Assembly: GCA_016927065.1 (NCBI GenBank)
Contig: JAFGNJ010000012.1
Location: 1 to 56,114 of the forward strand
DNA: 56,114 bases
Direction of reading: 5' to 3'
DNA from: Deltaproteobacteria bacterium
Lineage (GTDB): Bacteria; Desulfobacterota; B13-G15; RBG-16-54-18
The notes beneath the pieces were generated by a model. That model was not told the DNA's origin and did not search any database. It saw only the letters and a list, made by a program, of their open reading frames with translations. Position 1 is the first letter of the stretch, and the number at the start of each line of letters is the position of its first letter. This document shows positions 51,280 through 56,114 of the stretch, one piece after another. The position numbers and the translations under genes are program-made.

Positions 51280-52444
51280 TCTTATCTTCCTCTCCGCAGC
51301 CCTGGAAGAGATCAAGGAGCAAAACCTCTATCGCCGACTAAGAACTATCCAAGGGGCCCAATCGGCCACTGTGCACTTGGAAGGAAAGAAGGTAGTACTC
51401 CTCTCTTCTAACGATTATCTTGGCCTAGCCGCTCATACTCTCTTACAGAAAGCCGCCATCCAAACACTGGAACGTTATGGGTGCGGTGCTGGGGCATCGC
51501 GGTCCATATCGGGGACCATGGAGCCTCATCGAGTGCTGGAGGAAAGGATCGCCGACTTTAAGGGGTGCGAGGCGGCCCTGCTCTTCAGCAGCGGCTATAT
51601 GGCCAACCTTGGCCTTCTCACAACCTTGGTGCAGGAGGGGGATCTGATCGTGAGCGATGAGTTCAACCACGCCAGCATCGTCGATGGGTGCCGTCTCTCG
51701 CGGGCCGAGGTATGGATATATCGTCATCGAGATATTGACCACCTGGAAGACTTACTGAAGAGATCTTCACACCGCCGCAGACTCATCGTCACCGATGGTG
51801 TCTTCAGCATGGAGGGTGATATCGCCCCCCTCCCCGCTATCAGGGAGTTGGCGGACCAATACGGAGCCATGGTCATGGTGGACGATGCTCACGCCACCGG
51901 CGTGCTGGGCCATGGGGGACGAGGGACGGTGGAACATTTCGATATGATGGGGAGGGTTGAGGTCCAAATGGGAACGTTGGGTAAGGCCCTCGGCGGCTTC
52001 GGGGCCTATGTGACTGGCAGCAGAGACTTGATCGACTACCTCATTAACCGCTGCCGAACTTTTCTTTATACAACCGCGCCCCCCCCCGCGATTGCGGCCA
52101 TGGCCCTGGCAGCTTTGGATATCGTCGCGAGGGAACCGCAGCGGAGAAAAAATCTCTGGGAGAACACAAGCTATTTCAAAGAAGGGCTTGAGCGACTGGG
52201 GTTTGATACGGGGATGAGTGAGACACCCATCTGCCCCGTCCTCATCGGCGACAACTCCCTCACTATGGAGGCCGATCACCGACTCATGGCGCGCGGTGTC
52301 TTCGTCCAGGGGATCAGACCCCCGACGGTGCCGCCTCAGAGCTCCAGGCTGAGGGCCAGCATTATGGCTACTCACACAAAAAAGGACCTCGATTACGCCC
52401 TGGAGGGTCTCCGGAAGGTGGGGAAGGAACTCAATCTGATCTAG
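51272..52444 (+). CDS. bioF: 8-amino-7-oxononanoate synthase
   Basis: 390 residues of the alpha-oxoamine synthase family. VVLLSSNDYLGLAAH and GCGAGASRSISGTMEPH are N-terminal signatures; VMVDDAHATGVLGHGGRG and MGTLGKALGGFGAYV hold the PLP contacts and the PLP lysine. It joins pimeloyl thioester and alanine. AONS is chosen over KBL because of its place between bioB and bioA. Confidence 0.93.
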   Translation: MGDLIFLSAALEEIKEQNLYRRLRTIQGAQSATVHLEGKKVVLLSSNDYLGLAAHTLLQKAAIQTLERYGCGAGASRSISGTMEPHRVLEERIADFKGCEAALLFSSGYMANLGLLTTLVQEGDLIVSDEFNHASIVDGCRLSRAEVWIYRHRDIDHLEDLLKRSSHRRRLIVTDGVFSMEGDIAPLPAIRELADQYGAMVMVDDAHATGVLGHGGRGTVEHFDMMGRVEVQMGTLGKALGGFGAYVTGSRDLIDYLINRCRTFLYTTAPPPAIAAMALAALDIVAREPQRRKNLWENTSYFKEGLERLGFDTGMSETPICPVLIGDNSLTMEADHRLMARGVFVQGIRPPTVPPQSSRLRASIMATHTKKDLDYALEGLRKVGKELNLI

Positions 52445-52452
52445 GAGAAACT

Positions 52453-53811
52453 ATGTCTTGGCAGCAACGGTTAGCAGAAACGGACAAGCGATATATCTGG
52501 CACCCCTTTACCCAGATGAAGGACTACCAGGAGATGGAACCGGTGATCATCGAGCGGGGTGAAGGCGCGTACCTTATCGATATTCACGGCAGGAAATACC
52601 TCGATGGGGTATCCTCCTTATGGGTCATTGTCCACGGTCACCGCCAGGGGGAAATCGATCAGGCCATCATCGAGCAGGTGGGCCGAATCTCCCACTCCAC
52701 CCTCTTGGGCCTGTCCAACCCCTCGGCCATAGAGCTGGCTAAACGGCTCGTGGAGATCACCCCCGCGGGGCTGGAGAGGGTCTTTTACTCCGACAACGGC
52801 TCTACGGGGTGTGAGGTCGCCCTCAAGCTGGCCTTTCAGTACCGGCAGCTTTGCGGAGAGGGAAACAAGACTCGATTTATCTCCTTTAAAAACGCCTATC
52901 ATGGTGATACCCTGGGCGCAGTGAGCGTGGGGGGGATCGATCTCTTCCATGAGACCTTCCGCCCCCTCCTCTTCCCCGTGCTCCAGGCCGAGGCCCCCTA
53001 CTGTTATCGGTGTCCTTTGGGCCTCACCTGGCCAGGGTGCGGGATGGAGTGCCTCGGAACACTTGAGCGGATCATGGAAGATCATCATCAGGAGATCGCC
53101 GCCCTCATCATCGAGCCCCTGGTCCAAGGAGCTGCCGGGATGATCACCCAGCCACCCGGGTTTCTCGCGGGGGTGCGGGAACTCTGCACACGCTACGAGG
53201 TCTTGATGATCGCCGACGAGGTGGCAGTAGGCTTCGGTAGGACAGGGAAGATGTTCGCCTGCGACCACGAAGGGGTCCGACCGGACTTAATGGTCCTGGC
53301 CAAGGGAATCACTGGCGGCTACCTCCCCTTGGCCGCCACCCTCGCTACCGAGGAAATATACAAGGCCTTTCTCGGGGAACACCATGAATCTAAGACCTTC
53401 TTCCACGGACACACCTACACGGGGAATCCCGTGGCCTGCGCCGCAGCCCTGGCCAACCTGTCTGTATTTGAAAAGGAAAACACCTTGGAGCGGCTCACCC
53501 ACAAGATCGAACTTCTTTCTCAAGAATTGAAGCGGTTTGCAGACCTTCTCAGTGTCGGAGAGGTGAGGCAACGAGGATTTATGGTCGGCATCGAGCTGGT
53601 GGCCGACAAAGAGACTAAGACCCCCTTCTCTCCTGAAGAACAAATAGGTGTTAAGGTAATTATGGAGGCGAGAAAACGGGGTGTCATTATCCGCCCCTTG
53701 GGGGATGTGATCATCATCATGCCCCCCTTGAGCATCACTGAAGGGGAACTGGAGGAACTGGTTGAGGTGATCTACCAATCGATCAAGACCGTAACAGAGA
53801 GGAGAGGTTAA
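52453..53811 (+). CDS. bioA: Adenosylmethionine-8-amino-7-oxononanoate aminotransferase
   Basis: 452 residues, class III aminotransferase. RYIWHPFTQMKDYQ near the start and SLWVIVHGHRQ are BioA-specific. MIADEVAVGFGRTGKMFACDHEG and VLAKGITGGYLPLAATLA carry the PLP aspartate and lysine. It makes 7,8-diaminononanoate using SAM as amino donor. AGGAG lies before the ATG, nine bases after the bioF stop. No bioD, bioC or bioH was seen downstream. Confidence 0.95.
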   Translation: MSWQQRLAETDKRYIWHPFTQMKDYQEMEPVIIERGEGAYLIDIHGRKYLDGVSSLWVIVHGHRQGEIDQAIIEQVGRISHSTLLGLSNPSAIELAKRLVEITPAGLERVFYSDNGSTGCEVALKLAFQYRQLCGEGNKTRFISFKNAYHGDTLGAVSVGGIDLFHETFRPLLFPVLQAEAPYCYRCPLGLTWPGCGMECLGTLERIMEDHHQEIAALIIEPLVQGAAGMITQPPGFLAGVRELCTRYEVLMIADEVAVGFGRTGKMFACDHEGVRPDLMVLAKGITGGYLPLAATLATEEIYKAFLGEHHESKTFFHGHTYTGNPVACAAALANLSVFEKENTLERLTHKIELLSQELKRFADLLSVGEVRQRGFMVGIELVADKETKTPFSPEEQIGVKVIMEARKRGVIIRPLGDVIIIMPPLSITEGELEELVEVIYQSIKTVTERRG

Positions 53812-54644
53812 TGATCGATTTTCACACCCACATATTCTCAAACCATACCAGAGACCACCGGGATCACCTGGCGAAGAACGACCCCATCTTCTCCCGCATC
53901 TATGCCGACACAAAGGCGCGGATAATCGGCGTTGAGGAGCTGTTAGAAGCAATGGAAGAAAACGGGGTAACGACATCCGTAGTCTGCGGATTCCCGTGGG
54001 AGAGTGAGGAGCAGGTGCGCAGGGAAAACGACTATCTCCTGGAAAGCCACAGCAAATACCCCGAACGAATCATCCCTTTTATCATGCTTCCCGAAGAGCC
54101 AGAGGCCGCCGCCGCGGAGATGAAACGGTGCCTACAAGGAGGGGCGAGGGGTGTTGGGGAGTTGGCCCCGGGTACGTACGGCGACCGAATGTGGGATATA
54201 AAAACCACGAAACCCCTGTTCGAGGCCATCAAGGAGGAGGGCCTCCCCCTCCTCATCCACGTGAATGAGCCCGTGGGCCACCCCTATCCAGGCAAAGGGC
54301 GGCTAGGGATCTCGGAGATAGGAGTCCTGGTTGAGGCCCTCCAGGGGATGCAGGTCATCCTGGCTCATTGGGGAGGGGGTTTCTTTTTCTATGAGCTGAT
54401 GCCGGAGATTGCTGCCATCTGCAAGGATGTGTATTACGACACCGCAGCTTCACCCTTCCTCTATAATAAAATGATCTACAAAACCGCCATTGACATCGTC
54501 GGCCCTCAAAGAATCCTCTTCGGCTCAGACTATCCCCTCATCCCTCCCGTGCGATATGTGCGGGAGATGAAAGAGGCTGGCGTCGGAGCCAAGGAGCTGG
54601 AGGCAATCCTGGAGGGGAACGCCCAAAGCTTGTTGGGCCAATGA
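53811..54644 (+). CDS. Amidohydrolase family protein (amidohydrolase 2 type)
   Basis: 277 residues of the TIM-barrel metal hydrolases. MIDFHTHIF is the first metal motif, followed by ARGVGELAPGTYGD, LLIHVNEP, VILAHWGG and RILFGSDYPL, the order of the amidohydrolase-2 family (decarboxylases and hydrolases such as ACMSD relatives). The start overlaps the bioA stop by one base (TAATG), so translation is coupled. It therefore belongs to the biotin transcript. Its role there is unknown. Confidence 0.85.
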   Translation: MIDFHTHIFSNHTRDHRDHLAKNDPIFSRIYADTKARIIGVEELLEAMEENGVTTSVVCGFPWESEEQVRRENDYLLESHSKYPERIIPFIMLPEEPEAAAAEMKRCLQGGARGVGELAPGTYGDRMWDIKTTKPLFEAIKEEGLPLLIHVNEPVGHPYPGKGRLGISEIGVLVEALQGMQVILAHWGGGFFFYELMPEIAAICKDVYYDTAASPFLYNKMIYKTAIDIVGPQRILFGSDYPLIPPVRYVREMKEAGVGAKELEAILEGNAQSLLGQ

Positions 54645-54655
54645 AGTGCTAAAGA

Positions 54656-54684
54656 TTTACTTCCCCTTTCGCTTTTGTTACAAT
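54656..54684 (+). promoter_or_regulatory. Probable queD promoter, possibly giving a leaderless transcript
   Basis: TTTACT (54656-54661), a 17-base spacer and TACAAT (54679-54684). The expected transcript start is within two or three bases of ATG 54693, and no Shine-Dalgarno sequence is visible. Confidence 0.5.
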
Positions 54685-54692
54685 GCGCACAT

Positions 54693-55070
54693 ATGTACGA
54701 GCTCGTGATCAACTCACAGTTCTCCGCAGCCCATAACCTGCGGAATTACGAAGGGAAGTGTGAGGCCTTGCACGGCCACAACTGGCGCGTGGAGGTCTTT
54801 GTAAGGGCCGACGCCCTGGGAACAGGGGGAATGGTCTTGGACTTTCGCATCCTGCGGGAGGAGACCGAACACGTCCTTGAGACCCTTGATCATCAATACC
54901 TCAACGACCTCCCGTATTTTCAGAAAGAGGAACCGTCATCGGAGAACATCTCCCGCTACATCTATGAGGCCCTCAAAGAGCGATTGCACTCCCATGATAT
55001 CAGGCTTCATAAGGTTACTGCCTGGGAGTCGGAAAAGGCCGGGGCCTCGTATCTGGGAGGGGATCAATGA
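54693..55070 (+). CDS. queD: 6-carboxytetrahydropterin synthase
   Basis: 125 residues. His14 (SAAHNL), Cys23 (GKCEALHGHNW) and His27/His29 give the zinc site and catalytic cysteine of QueD. VTAWESEKAGASY is the C-terminal signature with the catalytic glutamate. It converts dihydroneopterin triphosphate to 6-carboxytetrahydropterin on the way to preQ0. folE2, which makes that substrate, overlaps its stop by ATGA. ATG 54693 is chosen over 54675 because of the QueD-typical start MYELVIN. Confidence 0.93.
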   Translation: MYELVINSQFSAAHNLRNYEGKCEALHGHNWRVEVFVRADALGTGGMVLDFRILREETEHVLETLDHQYLNDLPYFQKEEPSSENISRYIYEALKERLHSHDIRLHKVTAWESEKAGASYLGGDQ

Positions 55071-55834
55071 TAGACGTCCAAAACCAGCCGGATTCTCGCA
55101 ATGTCGAGATACAAAAGGTGGGGGTAAAAAACATCCGTTACCCCATCACCGTCTTGGATAAGGCCAAGGGGGTTCAGCACACCGTGGCGAGCGTTAACAT
55201 GTACGTGGCTCTCCCCCATCACTTCAAGGGGACCCACATGAGCCGGTTCATCGAAATCCTCAACACGTACAAAGGGGAAATCGCCATCGAGAACTTCGCC
55301 AAAATCCTTCAGGAGATGAAGACGACCTTGAAGGCCAAGTCCGCCCACCTGGAGATTGAATTTTCTTACTTTATTGAAAAAGAGGCCCCGATAACTCACG
55401 CCGAGGGACTTATGGAATACATATGCCGCTTCTGCGGCACGAGCAACGAGGGGAAGGAGGACGACTTCTATGTGGGGATCGATGTCCCCATTACCACGGT
55501 CTGCCCGTGTTCCAAGGAGATCAGCGATCAGGGCGCCCACAATCAGCGGGGCACCGTCACTGTCAATGTCCGCTTTAACAAGTTTATCTGGATCGAGGAC
55601 ATTATTCAGCTGGTAGAGGAATCAGCGAGCTGTGACGTCTATTCCATCCTCAAGCGCCCCGATGAAAAGTACGTTACTGAACGAGCCTACGAAAATCCCA
55701 TGTTTGTGGAAGACGTGGTGCGGGAGGTGGCGCAAAAGCTCGCGGCCGATCCCAATATCACCTGGTTCTCCGTGGAGTCGGAGAACTTCGAGAGTATTCA
55801 TAACCACAGCGCCTATGCGTATGTGGAAAAGTAA
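55067..55834 (+). CDS. folE2: GTP cyclohydrolase FolE2 (type IB)
   Basis: 255 residues, the zinc-independent class of GTP cyclohydrolase I. VGVKNIRYPITVLD, GTHMSRFIEIL, VCPCSKEISDQGAHNQRG and ERAYENPMFVEDVVREVA are FolE2 signatures, and the metal-site cysteine is in CPCSKE. It turns GTP into 7,8-dihydroneopterin triphosphate for folate and queuosine. Use of FolE2 instead of FolE allows activity when zinc is scarce. Coupled to queD by a four-base overlap. Confidence 0.95.
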   Translation: MIDVQNQPDSRNVEIQKVGVKNIRYPITVLDKAKGVQHTVASVNMYVALPHHFKGTHMSRFIEILNTYKGEIAIENFAKILQEMKTTLKAKSAHLEIEFSYFIEKEAPITHAEGLMEYICRFCGTSNEGKEDDFYVGIDVPITTVCPCSKEISDQGAHNQRGTVTVNVRFNKFIWIEDIIQLVEESASCDVYSILKRPDEKYVTERAYENPMFVEDVVREVAQKLAADPNITWFSVESENFESIHNHSAYAYVEK

Positions 55835-56026
55835 TACCTCATCCCAGGGTCATTGCGGGTTTATCGGACAGATTTCCCATATTATACGAATTTCGCTTTT
55901 AGTCCATATTGCCGAAAATTACGTCTTCATATACCCTTCGTAACCTGTTTTTTAAAGGATTTTTTCTCCTCACCATCCTTAACATGTGGTATAGTATATG
56001 TGTAGCTAGAGCTAACAGGAATTTCG

Positions 56027-56100
56027 CATATTAATTGATGGGGCGAAGATTAATATGATGTCACTGCCCACGATAACGACAAAAACAATGGGCAGTGACA
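56027..56100. repeat. Two consecutive perfect inverted repeats at the window edge
   Basis: CATATTAAT / ATTAATATG (56027-56035, 56049-56057) is followed one base later by TGTCACTGCCCA / TGGGCAGTGACA (56059-56070, 56089-56100). The rest of 55835-56026 shows no gene. Either the leader of a gene to the right or a mobile-element end would fit. Confidence 0.6.
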
Positions 56101-56114
56101 GATAAAAAGAAATG

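Overview
The window reads as a chromosomal segment of a Gram-negative (diderm) bacterium. It carries an ADP-heptose-type LPS glycosyltransferase, several lipoproteins with clear lipoboxes, a BamD-like protein joined to an LptA-like domain, an RND/MMPL exporter and the ftsEX-envC-ctpA cell-separation cluster. The gene set (carboxyspermidine route to spermidine, pyruvoyl arginine decarboxylase, FolE2 plus QueD, GTP-dependent PEPCK, CtpA next to a divergent polysaccharide deacetylase, DUF362 ferredoxin-like protein) fits a deltaproteobacterial / Desulfobacterota-type lineage best. That placement is inferred from gene content, not from a phylogeny. Base composition looks near 50% GC by eye, with AT-richer patches at 1.7-2.4 kb, 10.3-10.8 kb and 49.0-50.0 kb. 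No complete insertion sequence, prophage, rRNA or CRISPR array was seen.

Layout. 0-2.6 kb: the start of a papain-fold (YiiX-like) protein that leaves the window, an MBL hydrolase, a 33-residue basic protein, a probably frameshifted membrane-anchored protein, and three copies of a degenerate repeat. 2.6-13.8 kb: a minus-strand polyamine locus. An XRE-cupin regulator heads a carboxyspermidine dehydrogenase/decarboxylase operon. A second promoter drives pyruvoyl arginine decarboxylase, agmatinase and then four tightly packed genes (CrtI-like desaturase, LolA/LolB-like lipoprotein, B12-type radical SAM enzyme, RND exporter) that look like a lipid-making and lipid-exporting module. Both promoters carry a near-identical TTGACA-16-TATAAT core and the same 16-bp operator. 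13.9-21.6 kb: purM, heptosyltransferase, lytic transglycosylase, PEPCK, Ldh2-type dehydrogenase, a TtuA/sulfur-carrier-like pair and tRNA-Asn. 21.8-28.9 kb: membrane proteins including MscS and LapA, a retropepsin-like protein, RimO, the BamD-LptA fusion and an HD-domain protein.

29-32.3 kb: fabF, DUF362 ferredoxin protein, truA. 32.3-37.6 kb: small membrane proteins, a rhomboid protease, and an iron-handling group of a VIT1/CCC1 protein, a tandem ferritin-like protein and an MbfA-like ferritin-VIT1 fusion; the first has a strong promoter overlapped by a Fur-box-like sequence. 37.7-43.2 kb: DUF169 protein, a secreted VIT/vWA protein, a YajD-type HNH protein, a thiolase. 43.7-48.9 kb: ftsE-ftsX-envC-ctpA-polysaccharide deacetylase. 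49-50 kb: a squalene/phytoene synthase of AT-rich, foreign-looking composition. 50.2-54.6 kb: bioB-bioF-bioA plus a coupled amidohydrolase behind a clear BirA operator. 54.7-55.8 kb: queD-folE2, the first steps toward preQ0/queuosine. The right edge holds two consecutive perfect inverted repeats.

The most interesting unit is the polyamine regulon, because one operator appears to tie spermidine synthesis to an uncharacterised envelope-lipid module.
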